A stretch of DNA of 64,000 nt from Burkholderiaceae bacterium (GCA_018780645.1 JADMJJ010000021.1:22547-86546); one strand, 5' to 3'; shown: positions 17,712 to 26,445, counted from the first letter of the stretch. Notes: a model not told the origin generated them from the letters alone. Numbers and translations: made by a program.

Positions 17712-18578
17712 TCACCGGCTCACAAATTCCTGTGCGATGGCGTCGATCAAGGGCCCTGTCGCTTCTCGCCGATGCAGCAGGCCAAGCTCCCGCTGCAGGC
17801 GCAGCTCGGGCAGCGGCAGCACGGACAGGGCCGGGTCTTGCTCCCAGGTGGCACGTCGCAGCCGGGGCAGCAGGCTCACGCCGACGCGCTGGCGCACCAG
17901 CTCGGCCAGCGCCTCGATCGAGTTCAGCTCCAGGAACTCGCTCGCCACCACGCCGAGCTGCTCCAAGGCCTGGGCCACCAGCGCGCCGGTGCGCTCGTTG
18001 CGATCGAAGCGCAGAAACGGCTGGCCGATCAGCGCCTTGACGGCCGTGCGGGCGCGCACCTCGGGGTGGGCCAGCACGATCAGCGGCTCCTGGTAGAGCG
18101 GCGTCCAGGCCAGCGATGACGGCAGCCGGACCGCCGACTTGACGAGGATGGCGGCATCGAGCTGGCCGGCCTCGACCAGAGCAGCCAGCGGGCCGGAGCG
18201 GTCGGAGATCACCTTCACGTCCAGCTGGCCATGCTTGCGCTTCAGCGCCACCACCGAATGGGCCAGCGAGGACATGGCCGAGACCACGGCGCCGATGCGG
18301 TAGGCGCCGGTCAGCGGGTCGGCCAGCAAAGCGCCGCCGCGCAACTCGTCGTGCAGGCTCACCAGCTGCTGGGCCTTGGGCAACAGCGCCCGGCCTGCAG
18401 CGTTCAGGGTCAGCACGCGGCCGCTGCGGTCGAACAGTTCGCGGCGCAACTCGGCCTCCAATGCGCGCATCTGCAGGCTTACTGCCGCCTGGGTCAGTGA
18501 GACCCGCGGCGCTGCGGCGGCCAGGGAGCCCTCCTGGGCCACGGCCAGAAAGGTACGGAGATAGCGCAGGCTGCTCAT
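17712..18578 (-). CDS. LysR-family transcriptional regulator
   Basis: A 288-residue regulator. Its N-terminal winged helix-turn-helix (about 1-60) contains SLTQAAVSLQMRALEAELRREL, followed by a LysR substrate-binding domain. It is divergent from the Bug receptor gene at 18673, and a 17-bp inverted repeat overlaps its own start region. It is therefore a likely regulator of the receptor/gamma-glutamyltransferase genes and of itself. The ATG at 18578 gives the standard LysR N-terminus (SSLRYLRTFLAVAQEGS). The inducer is unknown. Confidence 0.93.
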   Translation of the reverse strand: MSSLRYLRTFLAVAQEGSLAAAAPRVSLTQAAVSLQMRALEAELRRELFDRSGRVLTLNAAGRALLPKAQQLVSLHDELRGGALLADPLTGAYRIGAVVSAMSSLAHSVVALKRKHGQLDVKVISDRSGPLAALVEAGQLDAAILVKSAVRLPSSLAWTPLYQEPLIVLAHPEVRARTAVKALIGQPFLRFDRNERTGALVAQALEQLGVVASEFLELNSIEALAELVRQRVGVSLLPRLRRATWEQDPALSVLPLPELRLQRELGLLHRREATGPLIDAIAQEFVSR

Positions 18579-18582
18579 GGAG

Positions 18583-18599
18583 ATCAAGTATCTCTTGAT
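18583..18599. promoter_or_regulatory. Candidate LysR-type operator
   Basis: ATCAAG-TATCT-CTTGAT is a perfect inverted repeat with 6-bp arms and a 5-bp centre. It lies 5 bases upstream of the lysR-type ATG, in the AT-rich divergent region before the Bug receptor gene. Its position suits autorepression plus control of the divergent promoter. Confidence 0.6.
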
Positions 18600-18672
18600 T
18601 GAAATCTAAATATTATTAGCTTTTCTTGTGATTGAATTGCCAACAGAATCCGCTGCATCACAGGGAGATTCC

Positions 18673-19668
18673 ATGAGAGCCGTTGTTCGTTCACCCCTCT
18701 GCGCCGTCCTGGCCGGGATTGCGTTGCTGACCTTGATGAGTCTGCCCGGCAAGGCCCAGGCCCAGGCCTATCCGGCCAAGCCGATACGGCTGATCGTGCC
18801 CTTTCCGGCCGGAGGCGCCACCGACCTGCTGGCGCGCGCGATATCGCAGCGCCTGGCCCAGAGCCTGGGCCAGCAGGTGGTGGTGGACAACCGCGCCGGC
18901 GCCGGCGGCAGCCTGGGCTCGGGCGAGGTGGCGCGGGCCGCGCCCGATGGCTACACGATTCTGCTGGCCACCAGCAGCACCCACGCGATCGGCCCCAATC
19001 TGAACCCCAATCTGCCCTACAAGGTGGATGCCGACTTCACGCCGATTGCCCATGTGGCGAATGCCGGCAATCTGCTGCTGGTGCCCAACAGCCTGCCGGT
19101 CAAGTCGGTGGCCGAGTTGATCAGCCATGCCAAGGCCAACCCGGGCAAGTTGAACTACGCCAGCAGCGGCAACGGCACCATCGTGCATCTGAGCACCGAG
19201 GCCTTCAAGAGCCAGGCCGGCATTTTCGTCACCCACATTCCCTATCGCGGCACGGCGCTGGCCATCCCTGATCTGGTGGTGGGCAATGTGCATCTGCTGA
19301 TCGACAGCATCGTGTCGGGCCTGCCCCATGTGAAGGACGGCAAGCTCAAGGCCCTGGCCTATACCGGCCTGAAGCGCTCGGCGCTGCTGCCAGACCTGCC
19401 CACGGTGGCCGAGTCCGGCCTGCCGGGCTACCAGTCGGTGACCTGGTTCGGCGTCTATGCGCCCAAGGGGCTGCCACCCGCACTGGTGACTCGCCTGAAC
19501 AGCGAGCTGATGAGCGCCATGCAGGCGCCCGAGGTGCGCGAGCGCCTGGCCAAGCTCGGCGCCGAGCCGGTGACCAGCGGCACACCGGCCCAGTTCGAGG
19601 CCATGGTCAAGGCCGACAGCGCGCGCTGGGCTGCCTTGATACGCGAGCGCAAGATCACCGCCGATTGA
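18673..19668 (+). CDS. Tripartite tricarboxylate transporter (Bug-family) receptor
   Basis: A 331-residue periplasmic solute-binding protein with a signal peptide (hydrophobic stretch ending in KAQAQA). It has the Bug hallmarks: YPAKPIRLIVPFPAGGATD at the mature start, NRAGAGGSLGS, APDGYT, and a second-lobe segment HIPYRGTALAIPDL. Bug proteins capture small carboxylic acids or amino-acid derivatives for TctA/TctB permeases, which are not in the window; orphan receptors are common in Burkholderiales. It diverges from a LysR regulator, with a gamma-glutamyltransferase 26 bases downstream. The ligand might be a gamma-glutamyl compound or pyroglutamate; that is inference only. Confidence 0.92.
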   Translation: MRAVVRSPLCAVLAGIALLTLMSLPGKAQAQAYPAKPIRLIVPFPAGGATDLLARAISQRLAQSLGQQVVVDNRAGAGGSLGSGEVARAAPDGYTILLATSSTHAIGPNLNPNLPYKVDADFTPIAHVANAGNLLLVPNSLPVKSVAELISHAKANPGKLNYASSGNGTIVHLSTEAFKSQAGIFVTHIPYRGTALAIPDLVVGNVHLLIDSIVSGLPHVKDGKLKALAYTGLKRSALLPDLPTVAESGLPGYQSVTWFGVYAPKGLPPALVTRLNSELMSAMQAPEVRERLAKLGAEPVTSGTPAQFEAMVKADSARWAALIRERKITAD

Positions 19669-19694
19669 TTGAGAGCCTTACGGAGCAAGATGCC

Positions 19695-21320
19695 ATGACC
19701 CACAAGTTTGACTGGACCAACCCCTACCCCAGCACCCGCACGCCGGTGTTCGCCCGCAATGTGGTCGCCACCTCGCACCCGCTGGCCGCCCAGGCCGGCC
19801 TGCGCATGCTGGCCAATGGCGGCAACGCGGTCGACGCGGCGATAGCCACCGCCGCGGTGATGACACTGGTCGAGCCCTGCAGCAACGGCCTGGGTTCGGA
19901 TGCCTTCTGCATCCTGTGGGACGGAAAGGAGTTGCATGGTCTGAACGCTTCGGGCTGCGCGCCCCAGGCCTGGACGCCCGAGTTCTTCCGCAACAAATAC
20001 GGCGCCGACGCCAAGACCCCGCCCAAGCGTGGCTGGGATGGCGTGACCGTGCCCGGCGCCGTGGCCGGCTGGGTGACGATGAGCGAGCGCTTCGGCAAGC
20101 TGCCCTTCGCCGACCTGATGGCCCCGGCGATCGAGATCGCCGAGCGCGGCTATGCGGTGCCGGTGATCGTGCAGCAGAAATGGACACTGGCCGCGGCCGT
20201 GTCCGAGCTGACCTCGCAGCCCGGCTTTGCCCAGGCCTTTCTGCCCAAGGGCCGCGCGCCCGAGGTCGGCGAGCTGTTCAAGTTCCCCGATGCGGCGCGC
20301 AGCCTGCGGCTGATCGCCGCAACCAAGGGCGAGGCCTTCTACCGCGGCGAGATCGCCGAAGCGGTGGCCGCTTTTGCCCGCCAGACGGGTGGTTCCATGA
20401 CGGCGGCCGACCTGGCCGGCTTCAAGCCCGAGTGGGTCAGGACCATCTCGCAGGACTATGCGGGCCACACCCTGCACGAGATTCCGCCCAACGGCCAGGG
20501 CATTGCCGCGCTGATCGCGCTGGGCATCTTGAAGCACCACGATGTGCGCAGCCACAAGGTGGACAGCGTGGCCTCGCAGCATTTGCAGATCGAGGCGATG
20601 AAGCTTGCCTTTGCAGACACCTACCGCTATGTCGGCGAGCCGGGGGATATGGCAGTCAGCTCGGCACAGATGCTGGACCCGGCCTATCTGGCCGAGCGTG
20701 CCAAGCTGATTTCGATGGATCGTGCGCAGGACTTCGGCGCCGGCAACCCGGTCAAGGGCGGCACCATCTACCTGAGCACCGCCGACGAGAGCGGCATGAT
20801 GGTCAGCTTCATCCAGAGCAACTACATGGGCTTCGGCTCGGGCCTGGTGGTGCCGGGCTACGGCGTGTCGCTTCAGAACCGCGGCCACTGCTTCACCTTG
20901 GAAGACGGCCATGCCAACCAGGTGGCACCGGGCAAGCGGCCCTTCCACACCATCATCCCGGCCTTCCTCACCAAGGACGGCAAGCCGGTGATGAGCTATG
21001 GCGTGATGGGCGGCAATATGCAACCGCAAGGGCATATGCAGACCCTGGTGCGCATGCTGGACTATGGCCAGCAGCCCCAGACCGCCTGTGACGCGCCGCG
21101 CTGGCGCTACAACGAGGGCCTGTCGCTGAACGTCGAGTCGGCGATGGACCGCGACGTAGTGAAGGGCCTGCGCGCGCTGGGCCACGAGATCGCCGAGATC
21201 AACGACAGCTACCAGGACTTCGGAGCGGGGCAGTTCATATGGGGCCTCGGGGATCCCGCTGCCGAGGGCTACGCTGCCGCCAGTGACCCAAGGCGCGATG
21301 GAGCTGCGGTAGGCTTCTGA
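19695..21320 (+). CDS. Gamma-glutamyltransferase family protein
   Basis: A 541-residue Ntn-hydrolase proenzyme of the gamma-glutamyltransferase family, which hydrolyses or transfers gamma-glutamyl groups after self-cleavage. The likely nucleophile is the Thr in GGTIYLSTAD, at the start of the small subunit. Downstream QSNYMGFGSG and the C-terminal MGGNMQPQGHMQ fit the YwrD-like branch. No signal peptide is visible, so it appears cytoplasmic, unlike E. coli GGT. It follows the Bug receptor in the same direction with a ribosome site (GGAGC), suggesting import and intracellular hydrolysis of a gamma-glutamyl or related substrate under the LysR regulator. Confidence 0.9.
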   Translation: MTHKFDWTNPYPSTRTPVFARNVVATSHPLAAQAGLRMLANGGNAVDAAIATAAVMTLVEPCSNGLGSDAFCILWDGKELHGLNASGCAPQAWTPEFFRNKYGADAKTPPKRGWDGVTVPGAVAGWVTMSERFGKLPFADLMAPAIEIAERGYAVPVIVQQKWTLAAAVSELTSQPGFAQAFLPKGRAPEVGELFKFPDAARSLRLIAATKGEAFYRGEIAEAVAAFARQTGGSMTAADLAGFKPEWVRTISQDYAGHTLHEIPPNGQGIAALIALGILKHHDVRSHKVDSVASQHLQIEAMKLAFADTYRYVGEPGDMAVSSAQMLDPAYLAERAKLISMDRAQDFGAGNPVKGGTIYLSTADESGMMVSFIQSNYMGFGSGLVVPGYGVSLQNRGHCFTLEDGHANQVAPGKRPFHTIIPAFLTKDGKPVMSYGVMGGNMQPQGHMQTLVRMLDYGQQPQTACDAPRWRYNEGLSLNVESAMDRDVVKGLRALGHEIAEINDSYQDFGAGQFIWGLGDPAAEGYAAASDPRRDGAAVGF

Positions 21321-21345
21321 CGCCGTTCGGTTAGTCTTGCGGGTT

Positions 21346-22176
21346 ATGAGCATCCTGCAAGACCTGACCCTTGGTTGGCAGACGGACCTGATCTTCGCCC
21401 GATTTGACGGCGAGGTGATCGAGCGCAGCGACTGCGTGGTCGTGCGCACACCCAACAATCCGCTGTATTACTGGGGCAACTGCCTGATCCTGCCCGAGCC
21501 GCCACGCGACGCCGATCTGGTGCACTGGTGCCAGCGCTTCGATGAGGAGATCGTTGCCCAGCAGCCCGAGTCGGCCCACATCGCCATCGGCTTCGATGCG
21601 CGGGCGCCGCACGAGCCGCTGGTCGGCTGGCACAACGCCGGATTCGAGGTCTTCGGCACGGTGGCGCTGCGGCTGCGCCCGCAGCAACTGCGCGAACCCA
21701 GGCGGGTGCTGCCGGCCGGCATCAATTTTCGCGTGATGGACCTGCCGCTGGGCATGGACGCCTGTGTCGATCTGCAGTGCGAGGTCGATGGCGGTTTCCA
21801 CAACCCGGCCAGCTACCGCGAGCACCGCAAGCGCCAGATGCGCCGCCACCAGACCATGCAGGAGCAGGGCATGGGCCACTGGTTCGGCCTTTGGCATGAG
21901 CGCGCCTTGGTGGCCGACTGCGGGCTGTTCCGTGCCGGCACGCTGGGCCGCTTCCAGATGGTCGGCACGCACCCTGCCTGGCGGCGGCGCGGCCTGTGCG
22001 CCGGGCTGATCCACGCCGTCTGCCGCCATGGCTTCGAGCAGATGGGCTTGGAGGAGCTGGTCATCTGCGCCGACCCCAACGATGTCGCCATCGGCATTTA
22101 CGAAGGCCTGGGCTTCGAGCGCGACAGCCGCTACTGGGGGGCGCACAAGCACCCGCCGGCGCTGATTGGGGATTAG
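21346..22176 (+). CDS. GNAT-family N-acetyltransferase
   Basis: A 276-residue protein whose C-terminal half (about 150-270) is a GNAT domain. It shows the acetyl-CoA pyrophosphate loop HPAWRRRGLCAGLIH and the terminal NDVAIGIYEGLGFERDSRY motif. The N-terminal ~130 residues form a second, divergent domain that also looks GNAT-like in size (YYWGNCLILPEPP). The substrate is not identifiable. The ATG at 21346 is preferred to a TTG 9 bases upstream. It lies 25 bases after the gamma-glutamyltransferase stop, so co-transcription is possible. Confidence 0.88.
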   Translation: MSILQDLTLGWQTDLIFARFDGEVIERSDCVVVRTPNNPLYYWGNCLILPEPPRDADLVHWCQRFDEEIVAQQPESAHIAIGFDARAPHEPLVGWHNAGFEVFGTVALRLRPQQLREPRRVLPAGINFRVMDLPLGMDACVDLQCEVDGGFHNPASYREHRKRQMRRHQTMQEQGMGHWFGLWHERALVADCGLFRAGTLGRFQMVGTHPAWRRRGLCAGLIHAVCRHGFEQMGLEELVICADPNDVAIGIYEGLGFERDSRYWGAHKHPPALIGD

Positions 22177-22331
22177 TTCACGGCAACCGGCGCCGCATTG
22201 CCCCACGGTCACGATTGATTGCAAATTACGGTTTTCCCTGCCTTGGCGGGCGCGGGCCGGGCAGTACCATCCGTGGCGCCCTGAGCTAACCCTCCGGGCA
22301 CGCATCCTGACACTCGCGACCGGACAAACCC

Positions 22332-23447
22332 ATGCACCTGACCCCTCTGGCACTGCGGGCCGCGTTGGCACTCAGCCTGCTGCTGCCCTTGAGCGCGGTG
22401 GCGCAAATCAAGATCGGCCAGACGGCGGGCTTCTCCGGCCCGGTGGCGGCGGGCGTGAAGGAAACCACGGACGGCGCCAAGCTCTATCTCGACGCCGTCA
22501 ATGCCAGCGGCGGCGTCAATGGCCAGCAGCTGGAGCTGATCTCGCTGGACGACGGCTTCGACCCGAAGCAGGCGGCCGAGAATGCCAAGAAGCTGCTGGC
22601 TCAGGATGTGCTCGCCCTGTTCCTGACACGCGGCACGCCCCATGCGCAGGCCATCCTGCCGTTGCTGGCCGAGACCCGCACACCGTTGGTCGCGCCCAGC
22701 ACCGGGGCGATGGTGCTGCACTCCCCCGTCAACCCCTGGGTCTTCAACGTGCGCGCCAGCTACCAGCGCGAGGCGGAGAAGGCGGTGCAATACCTGTCCA
22801 CCGTCGGCGCCCGGCGCATCACCCTGGTTCATGTCGACGATAGCTTTGGCGCCGACGCGGCCATCGGTGCGTTGAAAGGCTTCGACGCCGTCAAGCTGCG
22901 GCCTCAGATCGTCCTGAAGTTCGACCGTGCCAAGCCCGAACTGGCCGGCCTGGTGGAGCAGATCGTGCGCGGCGACAGCCAGGCCGTGCTCTTCATCGGC
23001 AGCGGCTCGGTGGTGGCCGATGGCGTGGCCCTGATGCGCGCGGCCGGCTCCAAGGCACAGGTTGCGACGCTGTCCAACAATGCGGCCTCCGGTTTCGTCA
23101 AGTCGCTGAAGGACAACGGCCGCGGCGTCATCGTGACCCAGGTCTTCCCCTATGAACGTTCGCTGGCCACGCCGCTGGTGCGCCAGGCCCAGGAACTGGC
23201 CAAGGCCAAGGGCCTGGGCGACCTGACCCCAGCCAATCTGGAGGGGTTCACCGCTGCCAAGGTGTTGGTCGAGGGCATCAAGCGTGCCGGCAAGAACCCG
23301 ACCCGGGTCGGGCTGCAGCGGGCGCTGGACGGGCTGAAGGGCTTTGACGTCGGCGGCCTGGAGGTCAGCTTCAGCCCGACGGATCACAGCGGCCTGGACT
23401 TCGCTGATCTGTCCATCATTGGGCCGGATGGCAAGTTCTGGAGATAG
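22332..23447 (+). CDS. ABC transporter branched-chain-amino-acid-type substrate-binding protein
   Basis: A 371-residue periplasmic protein with a signal peptide ending in LSAVAQ. It belongs to the LivJ/Peripla_BP_6 family (IKIGQTAGFSGPVAAGVKE at the mature start, VNASGGVNGQQLELI, DDGFDPKQAAENAKKLL). Such proteins bind branched-chain amino acids, amides or aromatic acids. No LivHMGF genes are adjacent, so it is either an orphan receptor, shares a distant transporter, or feeds a sensor. A hairpin at 23478-23494 follows it. Confidence 0.9.
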   Translation: MHLTPLALRAALALSLLLPLSAVAQIKIGQTAGFSGPVAAGVKETTDGAKLYLDAVNASGGVNGQQLELISLDDGFDPKQAAENAKKLLAQDVLALFLTRGTPHAQAILPLLAETRTPLVAPSTGAMVLHSPVNPWVFNVRASYQREAEKAVQYLSTVGARRITLVHVDDSFGADAAIGALKGFDAVKLRPQIVLKFDRAKPELAGLVEQIVRGDSQAVLFIGSGSVVADGVALMRAAGSKAQVATLSNNAASGFVKSLKDNGRGVIVTQVFPYERSLATPLVRQAQELAKAKGLGDLTPANLEGFTAAKVLVEGIKRAGKNPTRVGLQRALDGLKGFDVGGLEVSFSPTDHSGLDFADLSIIGPDGKFWR

Positions 23448-23477
23448 ACCGACGTCCAGCCTTGTGCGCTGAGTGAG

Positions 23478-23494
23478 CCCTGCAGTCTGCAGGG
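23478..23494. terminator. Small hairpin after the solute-binding protein gene
   Basis: CCCTGCA-GTC-TGCAGGG is a perfect 7-bp stem with a 3-nt loop, 31 bases after the stop. No T-run follows, so it may be a weak terminator or a transcript 3'-end stabiliser. Confidence 0.4.
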
Positions 23495-23526
23495 GCGGGG
23501 GGCCTTGGGTATAGTGACCAGCTCTC

Positions 23527-24432
23527 ATGAGCAGTCCATCCGCCGCCGCATCTCCTCCCGCAATCTGGCCCGGCCTGGCCTTGGCGCTGACGGGCTCGAT
23601 CGCCTTCTCCGGCAAGGCCATCATCGTCAAGCTGGCCTATCGCCACGGCGTCGACGCGATCACGCTGATCATGTATCGCATGCTGTTCGCGCTGCCGCTG
23701 TTCCTGCTGCTGACCTGGTGGGCCAGCCGGGGCAAGCCGGCCCTGACGCGTCGCGACTGGCTGGTCGTGCTGGGCCTGGGCTTCTCGGGCTACTACCTGG
23801 CCAGCTTTCTCGACTTCGCCGGCCTGGCCTATATCAGCGCCAGCCTGGAGCGGCTGATCCTCTATCTGAACCCGACCCTGGTGCTGGCCTTCAGCGTGGT
23901 CGTGTTCAAGCATCGAATCAAGCCCATGCAACTGCTCGCCCTGGCCATCAGCTACGCCGGCGTGCTGCTGGTGTTCGGCCAGGAGATCCATCTGCAGGGC
24001 GCGCATGCGGTGCTCGGCGCGGTGCTGGTGTTCGGCAGCGCGATCAGCTATGCGCTGTATCTGGTCTATAGCGGCGAGGAGGTGCGGCGCCTGGGCGCGA
24101 TGCGCCTCACCGGCCTGGCCACCACGGTGGCCTGCGTGCTGTGCATTGCCCAGTTCCTGATACTGCGGCCGCTGTCGGCGATGGCCGTGGCGCCGGAGGT
24201 GATCTGGCTGTCGGTGCTGAACGCTACGCTGTGCACCTTTGCGCCGGTGCTGATGGTGATGCTGGCGATCGAGCGCATGGGCGCCACGATGACGGCGCAG
24301 ACCGGCATGGTCGGACCGATGTCCACCATCATCATGGGCGTGCTGATACTGGGAGAACCGTTCACGCTGTGGGTGGTGGCCGGCACGGTGCTGGTGCTGA
24401 CTGGCGTGTGGCTGCTGGCGCGTTGGCGATAG
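23527..24432 (+). CDS. EamA/DMT-superfamily transporter
   Basis: A 301-residue inner-membrane protein with about ten hydrophobic helices in two EamA repeats (each about 140 residues). Examples are the helix around LALTGSIAFSGKAIIVKLAY in repeat 1 and SAISYALYLVYSGEEVRRLG at the start of repeat 2. Members export amino acids, purines or other metabolites; the substrate here is unknown. A large palindromic element begins 12 bases after its stop. Confidence 0.9.
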   Translation: MSSPSAAASPPAIWPGLALALTGSIAFSGKAIIVKLAYRHGVDAITLIMYRMLFALPLFLLLTWWASRGKPALTRRDWLVVLGLGFSGYYLASFLDFAGLAYISASLERLILYLNPTLVLAFSVVVFKHRIKPMQLLALAISYAGVLLVFGQEIHLQGAHAVLGAVLVFGSAISYALYLVYSGEEVRRLGAMRLTGLATTVACVLCIAQFLILRPLSAMAVAPEVIWLSVLNATLCTFAPVLMVMLAIERMGATMTAQTGMVGPMSTIIMGVLILGEPFTLWVVAGTVLVLTGVWLLARWR

Positions 24433-24443
24433 TTTTTTGAGTT

Positions 24444-24494
24444 CCCGGATTGCATCCGGGCTACGCAATCCATGTAGCCCGGATGCAATCCGGG
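24444..24494. repeat. Large intergenic palindrome, REP-like element
   Basis: Two perfect 21-bp arms (24444-24464 and 24474-24494) flank a 9-nt loop. The arm begins CCCGGATTGCATCCGGG, itself a partial palindrome. Sequences of the type GTAGCCCGGATG..ATCCGGG are widespread extragenic repeats in proteobacteria. It lies between the EamA and SDR genes, can fold into a very stable hairpin, and has no T-run. Confidence 0.8.
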
Positions 24495-24519
24495 TCAAAG
24501 CAAAAGAGAAAGGCACATC

Positions 24520-25308
24520 ATGGATCTGGGACTGCAAGGCAAATGGGCGCTGGTCTGCGCCGCGAGCAAGGGTCTGGGCCGGGGCTGCGCCGAGGCGCTG
24601 GTGGGCGAGGGCGTCAATGTCGTGATCACCGCGCGCGGGGCCGAGGCGCTGGAGGCCACGGCCCTGGCGTTGCGGGCGCTGAACCCCGCCGTCGAGGTGC
24701 GCACCGTCGCCGGTGACATCACCACGCCCGAGGGCCGCGCCGCGGCGCTGTCCGCCTGTCCGCAGGTCGACATCCTGGTCAACAACGCCGGCGGCCCTCC
24801 GCCCGGCGACTTCCGGAACTGGGACCGCGAGACCTGGCTCAAGGCGCTGGATGCCAATATGCTGACGCCGATCGAGCTGATCAAGGCCACGGTGGACGGC
24901 ATGGCCGGGCGCGGCTATGGCCGGGTCGTCAACATCACCTCGGGTGCGGTCAAGGCACCTATCGACATCCTGGGCCTGTCCAATGGCGCGCGCAGCGGCC
25001 TGACCGGCTTTGTCGCTGGCCTGGCCCGCAGCCCGAAGCTGGCGGCCCGCAATGTCACCCTGAACGGCCTGCTGCCCGGTGCCTTCGACACCGACCGCCT
25101 GCGCGTCACCATGCAGGGCGCGGCGGCCAAGAGTGGCGGCAATTTCGACGAGGCCTGGGACAGGCGCCGCATGGCCATCCCGGCCCAGCGCTTCGGCACG
25201 GCCCAGGAGTTCGGCGCCATCTGTGCTTTCCTGTGCAGCCAGCAGGCCGGCTATCTGACCGGGCAGAACATCCTGCTCGATGGTGGTGCCTACCCGGGGA
25301 CGTTCTGA
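24520..25308 (+). CDS. SDR-family protein lacking the catalytic Tyr/Lys pair
   Basis: A 262-residue short-chain dehydrogenase-fold protein. The cofactor loop is altered (CAASKGLGRG in place of TGxxxGIG, still a usable glycine pattern), NNAGGPPPG is present, and the C-terminal GQNILLDGGAYPG is typical. Where classical members have YxxxK the sequence reads SNGARSGL, so both catalytic residues are absent (Asn and Arg instead). It may act by another mechanism or only bind NAD(P)H. A ribosome site (GAGAAAGG) precedes the ATG. It is a single gene after a palindromic repeat; substrate and role are unknown. Confidence 0.88.
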   Translation: MDLGLQGKWALVCAASKGLGRGCAEALVGEGVNVVITARGAEALEATALALRALNPAVEVRTVAGDITTPEGRAAALSACPQVDILVNNAGGPPPGDFRNWDRETWLKALDANMLTPIELIKATVDGMAGRGYGRVVNITSGAVKAPIDILGLSNGARSGLTGFVAGLARSPKLAARNVTLNGLLPGAFDTDRLRVTMQGAAAKSGGNFDEAWDRRRMAIPAQRFGTAQEFGAICAFLCSQQAGYLTGQNILLDGGAYPGTF

Positions 25309-25441
25309 CCATCGGGGTGCAAGGCGCACCCGCTTGAGGCGAGTCAAGGGTTTGTGCTGCCCCATGCCTGAGGGGGGCCAGCCCCGGTTGAGCGCGGAAG
25401 TCGAACCGCCAGCACCGCCGGTTCGATATGCTTCACTTCGG

Positions 25442-25458
25442 AGCCCTCAAAGGGCTTT
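25442..25458 (+). terminator. Weak hairpin terminator in the gap before the PEP-CTERM gene
   Basis: AGCCCT-CAA-AGGGCT followed by TTT: a 6-bp stem and 3-nt loop in the 279-bp gap 25309-25587. The rest of the gap shows no gene; a further small inverted repeat (GAACCG...CGGTTC) lies at about 25404-25425. Confidence 0.35.
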
Positions 25459-25587
25459 CAGGCTCGGCGTCTCGACTTGTTGTTTTCCGGTTTGCCTGGC
25501 TGAGGCCAAACGTTTGCGTCTCGGCAATGGAAGCAATACAGCGTTGGCGTTGATGCGTCATCAACCTTTCGGAGTGAGCTATTCACC

Positions 25588-26400
25588 ATGACTAAAAAGT
25601 CCGTCGTCACGTCGCTGGCCATGGCCGCACTGGCCGCCGCCATCCCGGCCCATGCCGCCATCTCTGTGGGCAGCGCAGCTTTCACCTACAGCCAGTCATT
25701 CGATTCGCTGGCCACTTCGGGGGCAGCGAATGCCTGGGTCAATGACAGCACCCTGGCCGGCTGGAGTCTGTTCAACAAGACTCCCGCGGCGATCACCGCC
25801 TATGCGGCAGGCGATGGTTCCAGCAACACCGGCGCCTTCTACAGCTTTGGTTCAAGCGGCACGGCCGAACGCGCCCTGGGCGGCACCGCCTCTGGTGGTG
25901 CCTACTTCGGTTCGCCTGCGGCGGGTACGCTGGCCGGCTGGATCGCCGTTGCACTGACCAACGACACCGGCTCGGCGCTGAACAGCTTCACGATCGGCTA
26001 CAACGGCGAGCAATGGCGCAACGGCGGCAACACCAGCGCGCAGACCATGGTGATGGAGTACGGTTTTGGCGCCACTTTCGCTGGCGTTGGTGCTGGCTGG
26101 ACGCCGGCCGGTGCCGGATTCAACTTCACTTCGACCGTCAATACGGCCACGGCGGCTGCCGTCAATGGCAACACCGCCGGCCTGGTGGGCGGGCTCGGCG
26201 GCACCGTCACGACCAACTGGGCCAATGGCGCCACCCTGTGGGTGCGCTGGATCGAGAACAATGACGCTGGCTTCGACCATGGCCTTGCCATCGACGATGT
26301 GCGCCTCAGCGTCACCGCGGTTCCGGAACCCGAGAGCTATGCCCTGATGCTGGCCGGCCTGGCCGGCCTGGCCCTGGTGGCTCGCCGCCGCAAGAGCTGA
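25588..26400 (+). CDS. PEP-CTERM sorting-domain protein
   Basis: A 270-residue exported protein. The signal peptide is MTKKSVVTSLAMAALAAAIP then AHA, and the body is low in charge and rich in Gly/Ser/Thr/Asn. The C-terminal sorting signal is complete: VPEPESYALMLAGLAGLAL followed by RRRKS. PEP-CTERM proteins are processed by exosortase and are linked to exopolysaccharide and biofilm in Gram-negative bacteria. No exosortase gene is in the window. A beta-sandwich body is likely (IDDVRLSV near the end). A ribosome site (GGAGTGA) precedes the ATG. A terminator-like hairpin follows at 26413-26440. Confidence 0.92.
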   Translation: MTKKSVVTSLAMAALAAAIPAHAAISVGSAAFTYSQSFDSLATSGAANAWVNDSTLAGWSLFNKTPAAITAYAAGDGSSNTGAFYSFGSSGTAERALGGTASGGAYFGSPAAGTLAGWIAVALTNDTGSALNSFTIGYNGEQWRNGGNTSAQTMVMEYGFGATFAGVGAGWTPAGAGFNFTSTVNTATAAAVNGNTAGLVGGLGGTVTTNWANGATLWVRWIENNDAGFDHGLAIDDVRLSVTAVPEPESYALMLAGLAGLALVARRRKS

Positions 26401-26412
26401 CCCTGGCGGTCC

Positions 26413-26445
26413 GTCCGCCGGCGCCCATGCGCTGGCGGACTATTT
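26413..26445. terminator. Bidirectional terminator between convergent genes
   Basis: A 12-bp stem (GTCCGCCGGCGC at 26413-26424, GCGCTGGCGGAC at 26429-26440, one G-T pair) with loop CCAT is followed by TATTT. It separates the PEP-CTERM gene from the end of the ParA-type ATPase gene. Confidence 0.75.

Noticed and set aside
25400..25587. Sigma-54 (-24/-12) promoter for the PEP-CTERM gene, as known for PrsR-controlled genes
   Set aside because: GG and GC elements exist but not at the required 10-bp spacing.
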